44,751 nt of DNA from Sphingobacterium thalpophilum (GTDB taxonomy: Bacteria > Bacteroidota > Bacteroidia > B-17B0 > Aurantibacillaceae): NCBI GenBank assembly GCA_943325195.2, contig CALPON020000006.1:1-44751 (forward strand), in the 5' to 3' direction. Position 1 is the first letter of the stretch, and each line of letters starts with the position of its first letter. A program made the position numbers and the translations under genes. Positions 17,091 through 24,784 of the stretch are shown one piece after another. The notes beneath the pieces are model-generated. The model saw only the letters and a list, made by a program, of their open reading frames with translations. It was not told the origin of the DNA and did not search any database.

Positions 17091-17966
17091 ATGCCTAGTC
17101 TAAAGGAAGTCAGAAATAAGATTGTCTCCGTCGGCTCAACGATGCAGATTACCTCTGCCATGAAAATGGTGAGTGCTGCAAAATTGAAAAGAGCGCAGGA
17201 TGCAATCACGCAGATGCGCCCGTATGCGAACAAACTAAAAGAAATCCTGCAGAACGTCAGCAGCAGTGTGGATGTTTCTGAAAACGTTTATGCGCGCCCT
17301 TCTGTCAATAAAAATGTCCTTATTCTGACAATCTCCTCTAACAGAGGTCTTGCCGGAGCGTTTAATGCTAACGTAATTAAAAAAACAAATGCATTAATCG
17401 CTGGAGAATTTAAAGGAGCGGAAGTGACCGTATTACCAATCGGTAAAAAAGTAACGGATGCCTTTAAAAAGACCAAGTATTCTATCAGCGGTCAGGATTT
17501 GCCGAATAATGGCACGCAGTTACTCGATAAACTGAGCTATGAATTAGCGGGGCCCTTTATGCAGATGGTCATTGACGCCTTTCTAAACAAGCAATTTGAT
17601 AAAGTTGTAGTGGTTTACAATCAATTCCGTAATGCAGCGGTGCAGGTCGCCAGTAATGAGCAATTATTACCAATTGTTGCAACAGCGGGGGCTAAAGCTT
17701 CGAATGCAGATTATATTTTTGAGCCTAATCAGGATTATATGGTGAATGAATTAATTCCCCGTTCTGTAAAGACGCAGTTCTACAAAGCACTGCTTGATTC
17801 AGTTGCCAGTGAGCATGGTGCGCGTATGACGGCTATGCACAAAGCAACAGACAATGCGAAAGCCATGCAGCGCGAATTAAAAATCACCTATAACAAAGCC
17901 CGTCAAGCTTCAATTACCAAAGAAATCCTCGAGATTGTTGGTGGTGCCGAAGCCCTCAAAGGCTAA
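17091..17966 (+). CDS. atpG: F1Fo ATP synthase subunit gamma
   Basis: The 291-aa rotor-shaft protein starts PSLKEVRNKIVSVGSTMQITSAMKMVSAAKLKRAQ, the conserved N-terminal helix, and ends with the paired C-terminal helix (MTAMHKATDNAKAM...ITYNKARQASITKEILEIVGGAEAL). Gamma turns inside the alpha3beta3 head and couples the c-ring to catalysis. It is separated from atpA by 64 AT-rich bases and closes the operon, followed by a strong terminator; atpD and atpC would be expected next in the E. coli order but are missing. Confidence 0.97.
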   Translation: MPSLKEVRNKIVSVGSTMQITSAMKMVSAAKLKRAQDAITQMRPYANKLKEILQNVSSSVDVSENVYARPSVNKNVLILTISSNRGLAGAFNANVIKKTNALIAGEFKGAEVTVLPIGKKVTDAFKKTKYSISGQDLPNNGTQLLDKLSYELAGPFMQMVIDAFLNKQFDKVVVVYNQFRNAAVQVASNEQLLPIVATAGAKASNADYIFEPNQDYMVNELIPRSVKTQFYKALLDSVASEHGARMTAMHKATDNAKAMQRELKITYNKARQASITKEILEIVGGAEALKG

Positions 17967-17986
17967 TTGAATAAATAATTTTTTTG

Positions 17987-18019
17987 AAGTCCCTTTACCC
18001 TGTGTAAAGGGACTTTTTT
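17987..18019 (+). terminator. Rho-independent terminator of the atp operon
   Basis: AAGTCCCTTTAC and GTAAAGGGACTT make a perfect 12-bp stem with a 5-base loop, followed by T residues. It starts 20 bases after the atpG stop. Confidence 0.93.
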
Positions 18020-18044
18020 ATTTCGGTAAACCCCGATAGTGCCG

Positions 18045-18065
18045 CGTTCATATTTTCGATGAACG
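18045..18065 (+). other. Short hairpin upstream of the 18.1-kb lipoprotein gene
   Basis: CGTTCAT and ATGAACG form a 7-bp stem around a 7-base loop, followed by GGTTTTATG. It is too weakly T-rich to call a terminator and could be a regulator site for the next gene; unknown. Confidence 0.25.
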
Positions 18066-18090
18066 GGTTTTATGTTAGGATGAAATGGCG

Positions 18091-18098
18091 TAGCTTTG
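18091..18098 (+). promoter_or_regulatory. -7 promoter box (TAGCTTTG)
   Basis: TAGCTTTG matches TAnnTTTG, but only four bases separate it from the ATG at 18103, so it would give a nearly leaderless transcript. It could be a chance match. Confidence 0.35.
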
Positions 18099-18102
18099 AG
18101 TT

Positions 18103-18540
18103 ATGCAGAGGAAAAGACACCGTTGCAGGAACTTTTGGAAACACCTGCCCGCCATTTTAATAGCCACTATCTTACAGTCTTCCTGTGCAGTCTACACAGT
18201 AGATCGTCATCATCTGGAAGATCGGATCAAACCTCTGGATGATTGTTGCACTGCCGGACTTAACCGGCTGCTTCACACCGCGAGTAGACAATACAATAAT
18301 CATGTCGACAGCCTGCGCTGCATTCTGGAGGATGGTCAGACGCAAATGAAAAAGCTCAGGGGGGATTCACGCCTGCGGATCACAACAAAAAACCACGATG
18401 TCCATTATTTCTATGCAAGGACCGTCTATATCTGGAAAGAGGAGTTTCTGATTGGGGAACGAAGTACCCTTAGCTGGCGCAATTCACTCTATACGCCCGT
18501 TAGATTGAGGGATATAGTGAGGATAGAAGTAAAAACCTGA
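18103..18540 (+). CDS. Small putative lipoprotein of unknown function
   Basis: I do not recognise a family. The 145-aa product begins with a basic stretch (MQRKRHRCRNFWKH) and a hydrophobic segment ending ILQSSCAV, a plausible though imperfect lipobox with Cys at about 28. The mature part is basic and mostly soluble, with two neighbouring Cys (DDCC) and a C-terminal beta-like segment (YFYARTVYIWKEEFLIGER). No other in-frame Met precedes the signal. It is alone on its strand and converges on the photolyase gene with 48 bases between them. Confidence 0.6.
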   Translation: MQRKRHRCRNFWKHLPAILIATILQSSCAVYTVDRHHLEDRIKPLDDCCTAGLNRLLHTASRQYNNHVDSLRCILEDGQTQMKKLRGDSRLRITTKNHDVHYFYARTVYIWKEEFLIGERSTLSWRNSLYTPVRLRDIVRIEVKT

Positions 18541-18588
18541 AAGTGTTCATTAACTAAAGAAGAAAAAGCGCAGAATTTCGGGTTAGCC

Positions 18589-19914
18589 TCAGGCAAACGG
18601 CTTGTCCTGCGCCAGCCCCTCTTTATACACAGCCAGAGCGCGTAAACGAGCAGCAGCATGGTCAAGCATGGGTGCGGGATAGGCAGGGGTGCCGAATTCT
18701 GGAACCCAATGACGGATATATTTAAATTCCGGATCGAATTTTTTTTGTTGTTCTGTCGGATTAAAAACGCGGAAGTAAGGCGCTGCATCACAGCCTGTGC
18801 CCGCTGCCCATTGCCAGCCACCATTGTTGGCACTAAGATCAAAGTCATTTAACTTTTGTGCGAAGTAAGCCTCGCCCCAGCGCCAGTCAATCAGCAAATC
18901 TTTAACAAGAAAACTACTGACAATCATGCGGACGCGGTTGTGCATAAAGCCGGTGGCATTGAGTTCCCGCATACCGGCATCCACTATGGGAAAACCTGTG
19001 CGACCTTCACACCATTTCACGAATGCTTCTTCGTCTTGGCGCCATACAATTTGATTGTAGGCAGGTTTGAATGCGGTCTTGGCCACGTGAGGAAAATGCC
19101 AGAGAATCGTCATGTAGAAGTCGCGCCAGATTAATTCATTGAGCCAAGTCTCACTCAGACCCAGGCAGCGACGGACCAATGATCGCACACTCACCGTGCC
19201 AAACCGCAAGTGCATACTGAGACGAGAGGTGCCTGCTGTTGCGGGATAATCACGCTTCTCTTTGTATTCCTTCAGCAGCTTGTCACTCAGGTCGGGAATG
19301 TGCAAGACTAAATCAGTTTTTATAAAACCCAATTCTTTCAGAGAAGGAAGAGCAGGTGGAGCATACTTTAGGTAATTTGCATTTAGATGCGAGCACTCAA
19401 ATTCTTTATAATCCCCCTCTGTCAGTCTTTTTTTCCATTTGATACTGTAGGGGGTGAAAACGGTGTACGGTTTTTGATCATCCTTGACTACCTCTTGCTT
19501 TTCGAAGATGCATTGATCTTTATAGGTCTTAAAGATCACTTTCTTCGCCGCCAACAATGTTTTAATTTTTAAATCCCGTTCACGGGCATAGGGCTCATAG
19601 TCTTCGTTTGTGTAGACGCTGCTGATGGAATGCTCAGCGGAAAGTCTTTCAAAAGCCTGTTCTGGATCCATGTGAAGGACCCGTAGTCCACTCCCGAGTG
19701 CCAGTAACTTGGCGTGCATTTGCTCTAGGGCCTGATGTATAAAATCCACCCGACGGTCAGAACGGGAAGGCAATTTGTCGAGAATAAGTGGATCAAAAAT
19801 AAAAATTGGAAGTACCTGTTTATTTTCACTCAGCGCGTGAAAGAGTGCTGAGTTATCCTGCAGCCGGAGATCGCGGCGGAACCAGATGATCGCGATGGAC
19901 TTGTCGACAGCCAT
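18589..19914 (-). CDS. phrB: Deoxyribodipyrimidine photo-lyase (class I CPD photolyase)
   Basis: The 441-aa flavoprotein has both domains of the photolyase/cryptochrome family: N-terminal Rossmann-like domain (IIWFRRDLRLQDNSAL) and C-terminal FAD-binding domain with LNELIWRDFYMTILWHFP, GFPIVDAGMRELNATGFMHNRVRMI and DLSANNGGWQWAAGTGCDAAPYFRVFNP. The GCDAAPYFR block is typical of class I CPD photolyases, which use blue light to split cyclobutane pyrimidine dimers. The start overlaps the stop of the ECF sigma factor by one base (TGATG), so the two are translationally coupled and share a promoter. A signalling cryptochrome cannot be fully excluded from sequence alone. Confidence 0.95.
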   Translation of the reverse strand: MAVDKSIAIIWFRRDLRLQDNSALFHALSENKQVLPIFIFDPLILDKLPSRSDRRVDFIHQALEQMHAKLLALGSGLRVLHMDPEQAFERLSAEHSISSVYTNEDYEPYARERDLKIKTLLAAKKVIFKTYKDQCIFEKQEVVKDDQKPYTVFTPYSIKWKKRLTEGDYKEFECSHLNANYLKYAPPALPSLKELGFIKTDLVLHIPDLSDKLLKEYKEKRDYPATAGTSRLSMHLRFGTVSVRSLVRRCLGLSETWLNELIWRDFYMTILWHFPHVAKTAFKPAYNQIVWRQDEEAFVKWCEGRTGFPIVDAGMRELNATGFMHNRVRMIVSSFLVKDLLIDWRWGEAYFAQKLNDFDLSANNGGWQWAAGTGCDAAPYFRVFNPTEQQKKFDPEFKYIRHWVPEFGTPAYPAPMLDHAAARLRALAVYKEGLAQDKPFA

Positions 19915-20420
19915 CAGTTGCGCATGTGCTGTAACTGTTGCATTAGAATCTTACGTGCAATGAAGATCCGACTTTTAATGGTGCCAAGAGGCAGGTGCAT
20001 CTGAGTGGCAATTTCCTCATATCGAAATCCGTTGTAATAACGAGTAAATGGCACTTTGTACTCATCGGGCAAAGCTTCGATGCGACTCACAATTTCTTTG
20101 GCGTGAAGACGGCTTTCGCTGTGGTCATATGAGTTTTGACTAAAGGCACGGTTCAGCGCCACTTCGTCCCCTTTACTAATCAATTGTTTAGTTTTTACCT
20201 CGCGACGGTAAGCATTGATGAAGGTATTCTTCATAATGGTAAATAACCAAGCGCGAAGATTGGTATTGTCTTCAAACCGAGAACGGTAAGAAAGTGCTTT
20301 CAGATAAGTTTCTTGCAAGAGATCCAGCGCATCGTCTGAATTGTGGGTCAAACTGAGAGCAAAACTTTTTAAAGGCTGTTTTTCGCCTAAGATGCGTGTA
20401 TTAAACTCAATTGCTGTCAT
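19914..20420 (-). CDS. ECF-type RNA polymerase sigma factor, coupled to photolyase
   Basis: The protein has sigma region 2 (DALDLLQETYLKALSYRSRF...NLRAWLFTIMKNTFINAYRR) and region 4 (IEALPDEYKVPFTRYYNGFRYEEIATQMHLPLGTIKSRIFIARK). I use ATG 20420 (168 aa) instead of 20435, because a TACGTTTG box at 20438-20445 would start transcription at or after 20433, and GAGGG lies just before 20420. No anti-sigma gene, membrane partner or C-terminal extension is seen, so control is probably at transcription. The next gene, phrB, is coupled by a one-base overlap, pointing to light or photo-oxidative stress, as inference. Two inverted repeats lie upstream. Confidence 0.92.
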   Translation of the reverse strand: MTAIEFNTRILGEKQPLKSFALSLTHNSDDALDLLQETYLKALSYRSRFEDNTNLRAWLFTIMKNTFINAYRREVKTKQLISKGDEVALNRAFSQNSYDHSESRLHAKEIVSRIEALPDEYKVPFTRYYNGFRYEEIATQMHLPLGTIKSRIFIARKILMQQLQHMRN

Positions 20421-20437
20421 GTTTTTTTCCCTCATGA

Positions 20438-20449
20438 CAAACGTACGTT
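20438..20449 (-). promoter_or_regulatory. -7 box (TACGTTTG) overlapped by palindrome AACGTACGTT
   Basis: On the minus strand TACGTTTG (20438-20445) fits the -7 consensus for the sigma factor-photolyase operon. It is overlapped by the perfect 10-bp palindrome AACGTACGTT (20440-20449), a possible operator. Confidence 0.5.
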
Positions 20450-20450
20450 A

Positions 20451-20486
20451 TTTTGTTTAATGTTTTTGGCATAAGATTAAACAAAA
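20451..20486. promoter_or_regulatory. Inverted repeat TTTTGTTTAAT-N14-ATTAAACAAAA (candidate operator)
   Basis: Two perfect 11-bp arms separated by 14 bases lie just upstream of the ECF sigma promoter. The TGTTTAAT half-sites are 22 bases apart, about two helical turns, as expected for a dimeric regulator binding one DNA face. No T run follows on either strand to suggest a terminator. Confidence 0.5.
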
Positions 20487-20531
20487 ATGCTAAGTAGCTG
20501 ATAATTAACAATTTAAAGACATGACTCAGGC

Positions 20532-20572
20532 ACTGTTTTAGTATAAATTATCATTTGTAAGGATAAAACAGT
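20532..20572. promoter_or_regulatory. Inverted repeat ACTGTTTTA-N23-TAAAACAGT before lysS
   Basis: Perfect 9-bp arms; the right arm ends on the first base of the lysS -7 box. The half-site TGTTTTA resembles the TGTTTAA half-sites 80 bases away, so one regulator might bind both. Confidence 0.4.
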
Positions 20573-20579
20573 AACTTTG
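20572..20579 (+). promoter_or_regulatory. -7 promoter box (TAACTTTG) of lysS
   Basis: TAACTTTG fits TAnnTTTG and ends 22 bases before the lysS ATG. A TTTG lies 14 bases upstream, shorter than the 20-base spacing seen at ahcY, plsX and DUF177. Confidence 0.55.
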
Positions 20580-20601
20580 CAGCCTAAAATCAAGCCACAA
20601 A

Positions 20602-22143
20602 ATGTCGTACCCCCTTAGTGAGCAGGAGCTTCTCCGCCGCCAAAAAATGCAGGATTTGCGTGCTGCAGGAATAGATCCTTATCCAGCCGATGAATTTATT
20701 ATTAGTGCAAATGCGGCCGACATCAAGGAGAATTATGAGCGGGACAAATTAAACTACAAAGACATTTCTATTGCTGGTCGTCTGATGAGTGTGAGGGATA
20801 TGGGCAAGGCTTGTTTTGCTGTGATACAGGACACGACAGGGCGTGTGCAGATTTATGTGCGTAAGGACGACATTTGTGCTGGCGAAGATAAATCACTTTA
20901 CGATCTGGTGTGGAAAAAGCTCATTGACATTGGTGATATTATTGGCATTCAGGGATACGTTTTTACTACAAAAACCGGTGAAATTTCCATTCACGCCACT
21001 AGCTTCAAAATATTAAGCAAAGCGCTGCGGCCCTTGCCAATCGTGAAGACGGACGATAGCGGAAAATCTTTTGACGAAGTGACGGACCCTGAATTTCGTT
21101 TCCGTCAGCGCTATGTGGATTTAATTATTAATCCACAGGTCCGCGACACTTTCCGTAAGCGCACACAACTGGTGAACTCTATTCGTCGAAGTTTGAATGA
21201 TGCAGGCATGCTGGAAGTAGAGACCCCTATTTTGCAGAGTATTCCCGGTGGCGCTACAGCTAGGCCGTTTGTAACGCATCACAATGCATTAAACATGCCA
21301 CTCTATTTGCGTATAGCAAATGAGCTTTACCTCAAGCGCCTTATTGTTGGCGGGTTTGACGGCGTGTTCGAATTTGCAAAAGATTTTCGCAACGAGGGAA
21401 TGGACCGCACACATAATCCTGAATTTACCATTCTGGAATTTTATGTGGCGTATAAAGATTACAATTGGATGATGAGTTTCACCGAGAAGTTGCTGGAGAA
21501 AGCAGCAACGGATTTGTATGGAATGACGCAGGTGCCGGTCGGAGAGCAGTTAATTGATTTCAAAGCACCGTTCCAGCGCGTTACTATGTATCAGGCCATT
21601 CAGGATCATACTGGAATTGATATCACGGATATGGATGAAGCGCAGCTCCGCGCTGTCTGCGTAAAACTTGGCATTCACGTCGAAGCCAGCATGGGCAAAG
21701 GAAAACTGATCGATGAGATTTTTAGTGAAAAGTGCGAAGGGCAGTATATTCAGCCGACTTTTATCATTGACTACCCAGTGGAAATGAGTCCATTGACTAA
21801 AAAACACCGCACGCAGGCTGGACTGGTAGAGCGTTTCGAGTTGATGATTAATGGTAAGGAAATTGCTAATGCGTATAGTGAGTTGAACGATCCGGTGGAT
21901 CAACGCGAACGTTTCGAAGAGCAGTTAAGACTGCAGGAACGTGGTGATGATGAAGCCATGTTTATTGATCACGATTTTTTACGTGCACTGGAATATGGTA
22001 TGCCGCCGACTGCAGGTATCGGTATCGGCATTGACCGTCTCACCATGTTGCTTACCAACAATGTAAATATTCAGGAGGTGCTGTTCTTCCCGCAAATGCG
22101 GCCCGAAATGAGTGCCTCCGCAGTTGAAGATAGTGCTGAATAA
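20602..22143 (+). CDS. lysS: Lysyl-tRNA synthetase (class II)
   Basis: The 513-aa enzyme is full length, with the N-terminal OB-fold anticodon-binding domain (about 55-160: SIAGRLMSVRDMGKACFAVIQD) and the class II catalytic domain. Motif 2 is FEFAKDFRNEGMDRTHNPEFT and motif 3 is GIGIGIDRLTMLLTN near the C-terminus, followed by VLFFPQMRPE. It charges tRNA-Lys in the cytosol. The start ATG lies 22 bases after a -7 box. The downstream lipoprotein gene begins 13 bases after the stop (if its GTG 22157 start is right), so the two may be co-transcribed. Confidence 0.98.
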   Translation: MSYPLSEQELLRRQKMQDLRAAGIDPYPADEFIISANAADIKENYERDKLNYKDISIAGRLMSVRDMGKACFAVIQDTTGRVQIYVRKDDICAGEDKSLYDLVWKKLIDIGDIIGIQGYVFTTKTGEISIHATSFKILSKALRPLPIVKTDDSGKSFDEVTDPEFRFRQRYVDLIINPQVRDTFRKRTQLVNSIRRSLNDAGMLEVETPILQSIPGGATARPFVTHHNALNMPLYLRIANELYLKRLIVGGFDGVFEFAKDFRNEGMDRTHNPEFTILEFYVAYKDYNWMMSFTEKLLEKAATDLYGMTQVPVGEQLIDFKAPFQRVTMYQAIQDHTGIDITDMDEAQLRAVCVKLGIHVEASMGKGKLIDEIFSEKCEGQYIQPTFIIDYPVEMSPLTKKHRTQAGLVERFELMINGKEIANAYSELNDPVDQRERFEEQLRLQERGDDEAMFIDHDFLRALEYGMPPTAGIGIGIDRLTMLLTNNVNIQEVLFFPQMRPEMSASAVEDSAE

Positions 22144-22156
22144 TTTTTCGTCTCCC

Positions 22157-22699
22157 GTGAGCCGCTCCCACATAATTGCCTCTCTGCTGGTTTTAATGCT
22201 GGCATTTACCGCTTGTAAAAATGAGCAGGCCGAGAAAACACCTGCTCCAAAAGAGCGAATTTTCAAAGGTTTCCATCCACTTCTGGATGAAATTGTCCGT
22301 TCACCGAAAGGCGTGTTCCGGGGACTGGATCTCAACGCTAGTACTGCACGGATTAAAGAGTTGGAGGGACAAGAGCCTGCGGAAAGTTCCGATGGGCATT
22401 TGTATTATGAGTTTCAGGCCGACAGTAGCACTAATTACTCTGTCGATTATACGATGAACAACGATAGTCTAGAGGAAATTATGGTTCAGATTAACACCAA
22501 TGATTTGGATCTGAGTTCCTATTTATTTTGTGATCTAAAGGATTATTATGCAAACAAGCTACCGAACCCTACAGAAGACAAAGGCTATGTCGTTTATAAC
22601 TGCTTCGAGGGACAACGGAAACCGTTTGTGGTGTCATTGAGTGATAATTCTAGTCCCGCGAAGGGCATCATTAACATGGTGATATACAAGGATAAATAG
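22157..22699 (+). CDS. Putative lipoprotein of unknown function
   Basis: The track's GTG 22112 lies inside lysS; I prefer GTG 22157, which gives a compact lipoprotein signal (SRSHIIASLLVLMLAFTAC, Cys20) directly. The 180-aa mature chain is acidic and soluble, with KERIFKGFHPLLDEIVRSPKGVFRGLDL and VVYNCFEGQRKPFVVSLSD. I do not recognise a family. Expected location is the periplasmic side of a membrane or the cell surface. It follows lysS closely and is convergent with the Kelch/T9SS gene. Confidence 0.7.
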   Translation: MSRSHIIASLLVLMLAFTACKNEQAEKTPAPKERIFKGFHPLLDEIVRSPKGVFRGLDLNASTARIKELEGQEPAESSDGHLYYEFQADSSTNYSVDYTMNNDSLEEIMVQINTNDLDLSSYLFCDLKDYYANKLPNPTEDKGYVVYNCFEGQRKPFVVSLSDNSSPAKGIINMVIYKDK

Positions 22700-22773
22700 A
22701 TTAATTCTTTTCTATTTTTCATTAGTGCTGGCACGGCGAGCTACAGCGAAATAACCGATTCAGCTAATCAACT

Positions 22774-23976
22774 TTATTCCTTTATAAATCTGTAGGTAGC
22801 GTTTTCTGAATCACTACATAGGCTTAAAGAGTAGAGTCCTGCATCCAAATCAGAAATGTCAATTCTCATAACGCAATCTCGGGTGATTGTTTGCAGAACC
22901 AGATGTCCGGTCATATCAAAAACTTGAATCGTTGCTTCATTCGTTCCGTCGCCATGCCACTTTACGGTGATAAGTGTAGAGGCAGGATTTGGAAAAGGTG
23001 CAGTGGATTGGTTATCGGAATTCTTCTGCAATGCAAGCGGAACATCTGTCATCCAGGTTTCTTTCAGGCGAATGCCATTCTGTAAAATACCACAACTATA
23101 ATAAAAATGGTGACTGTCTCCAAAACTCATCCCACCTTTTCGGCCAGCTGCTGGTAAGGCTGGAGCGGGAATCCATTGCTTTGTTAATGGTTCGTAAATG
23201 ATGGCTTCATTGTAGTAATTCTGTAAGGAATCGTAACCTCCGAAAATAAAGAGACGGTTGTTTATGCCTTGCATGGCAGAGTAGGCGCGACCGAAAGGCA
23301 GAGGCAGACTATCATAAAGCACCCATTGTTCGCTAGCAGAGTTATAGCGGTAGAGCAGTTTGCTAAAGCGACTGGCGGAATCGATACCACCCAACAAATA
23401 ACCATAACCGTTGAGTGTGGCGGAGGCAGCGCGCCAGACAGGAGAGAAGGGGAAGTTGTTTTTTTGTTGCCAGGTGTTGTTAGTCAAACTGTATTCCCAG
23501 ACCTGGTAATTAATGGAGTCGTTATCGCCTTTACCGCCCGCCAGAATTACCTTTTCTCCAAACTGAAAAACAGTCCCCGCCATCACTCCTTTGCCGGGTT
23601 TAGCTGCCGCACTGGTCCAGACTTGCCGTGAGACGCTATACCGATAGGTGCTGGCAAGTGACTTCCCCTGCTGGAGCCCGCACGTAATATAAAAGCTAGT
23701 ATCGCTGCCGAAGGCGCAGGCATATTGGCGTTCTGTTGTGAGCGGCATATTGGGAATACTGCTCCATTGCTGCGTATTCATGTGAAAAACTTTAAAATCG
23801 ATGGTCTCACTCGCTGGGTCCAGTCCGCTGCCAATGAACGCCTTATCGCCGATCACAATCGCCACCCCATCATCCCGAATACTGCCTGGAAAATCAGCAA
23901 GCTTAACCCAAGCTTGCGAAATGGCGAGCGTTGAAGAGAGGAGAAAGATAAAAAAGAGACGCAGTTTGGACATCAT
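22774..23976 (-). CDS. Secreted Kelch-repeat protein with T9SS sorting domain
   Basis: The 400-aa protein has an N-terminal signal peptide (LRLFFIFLLSSTLAISQAW), then about five to six Kelch-like blades (residues 25-310) with repeated patterns such as W..l...P..R...sa..ingygYllGG and LFIFGGYDS, forming a galactose-oxidase-like beta-propeller. The last 75 residues (from FPNPASTLITVKW through VFDMTGHLVLQTI and DLDAGLYSLSL) are a type A T9SS sorting domain, which directs export across the outer membrane and attachment or release. Ligand unknown. It is monocistronic in appearance. Confidence 0.9.
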   Translation of the reverse strand: MMSKLRLFFIFLLSSTLAISQAWVKLADFPGSIRDDGVAIVIGDKAFIGSGLDPASETIDFKVFHMNTQQWSSIPNMPLTTERQYACAFGSDTSFYITCGLQQGKSLASTYRYSVSRQVWTSAAAKPGKGVMAGTVFQFGEKVILAGGKGDNDSINYQVWEYSLTNNTWQQKNNFPFSPVWRAASATLNGYGYLLGGIDSASRFSKLLYRYNSASEQWVLYDSLPLPFGRAYSAMQGINNRLFIFGGYDSLQNYYNEAIIYEPLTKQWIPAPALPAAGRKGGMSFGDSHHFYYSCGILQNGIRLKETWMTDVPLALQKNSDNQSTAPFPNPASTLITVKWHGDGTNEATIQVFDMTGHLVLQTITRDCVMRIDISDLDAGLYSLSLCSDSENATYRFIKE

Positions 23977-24070
23977 GTATCAACGAAATTCTGGACTAAA
24001 AACAGCAAGGTCCTATAACACGAAAGGACCACATTTCTGCAGTCCTTCCAAAAAAATAACAACCGGGGAA

Positions 24071-24610
24071 TTATGCGGTACCGGTTTTACGGACGCCCGT
24101 GGTCTTCTTAACACCCGTTGAGGTTTTCTGTTTGCTCGTATCTTTGGAATTCGATTTTTTTACTTTCGCTTTTTCGTCCGCTTTTGGAAGTTTCGCTTTT
24201 TCTTCGCCTTCTGGTTTTTCCTCTTTCATTTTCAGATTATTGGACACTTGAAGAGCATTGTACCAGCCAAATAATTTACGCATATTACTAACGTATACAC
24301 GGTCTTTATCGAAATCAGGCACAACCTGACCGAAGTACGCTTCAATCGCTTTGTCATCTGACTTATTATCGATTGCAACACCACCTTTTTCTTTTTCGAA
24401 AATATTGGTCATTATTTCCTCTAGGGGCTTATCGTCCCCAGTTGTAAACATACTAATATCGGAAAGTGTAGAGACCTTGGTAGAGGCATACACATTTAAC
24501 CGTTTTTTATCAGAAAGGCCCTCCACAATGATGCCATTCTTGCTTTGCGCAATGATTTTAAAGAGTCCGGGCTGTCCCGAAATAGAAATAATGCCGCTGA
24601 GATCAATCAT
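24071..24610 (-). CDS. DUF5606 domain-containing protein
   Basis: The first 135 residues (IDLSGIISISGQPGLFKIIAQSKNGIIVEGL, then NVYASTKVSTLSDISMFTT and VYVSNMRKLFGWYNAL) match the Bacteroidota family DUF5606, of unknown function. The remaining 45 residues are a Lys/Glu/Thr/Ser-rich disordered tail (KAKLPKADEKAKVKK). No signal peptide, so cytosolic. It has its own promoter: TATCTTTG ends 19 bases before the ATG. It stands between the Kelch gene and the divergent aminopeptidase gene. Confidence 0.88.
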   Translation of the reverse strand: MIDLSGIISISGQPGLFKIIAQSKNGIIVEGLSDKKRLNVYASTKVSTLSDISMFTTGDDKPLEEIMTNIFEKEKGGVAIDNKSDDKAIEAYFGQVVPDFDKDRVYVSNMRKLFGWYNALQVSNNLKMKEEKPEGEEKAKLPKADEKAKVKKSNSKDTSKQKTSTGVKKTTGVRKTGTA

Positions 24611-24629
24611 AAATTCAAGTTATTGAAAG

Positions 24630-24637
24630 CAAAGATA
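24630..24637 (-). promoter_or_regulatory. -7 promoter box (TATCTTTG) of the DUF5606 gene
   Basis: On the minus strand TATCTTTG matches TAnnTTTG, with a 19-base leader to the ATG at 24610. No TTG at the -33 position. Confidence 0.55.
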
Positions 24638-24729
24638 AACTTTTCCGCTAATAATTACTGATCTCTTTCGATTTTTAAAGGCCGATTGACGGCGAATGCA
24701 CTAAAAATTGCGCTGGCATAGCAGCTGTA

Positions 24730-24759
24730 TTGCAGGTGAGGTCAAATTCAGTAACTTAG
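24730..24759 (+). promoter_or_regulatory. Possible promoter of the aminopeptidase gene (TTG-N19-TAACTTAG)
   Basis: A TTG is followed after 19 bases by TAACTTAG, one mismatch from TAnnTTTG, 25 bases before the ATG. Spacing is good, the -7 box imperfect. Confidence 0.35.
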
Positions 24760-24784
24760 CAACATTTCAAACTCTTCTTTTATT

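Noticed and set aside
20451-20486. Inverted repeat read as a terminator for the sigma-photolyase or lysS side
   Set aside because: It lies between two divergent promoters, not after a gene, and the stem is all A/T-rich without a following T run, so an operator is more likely.
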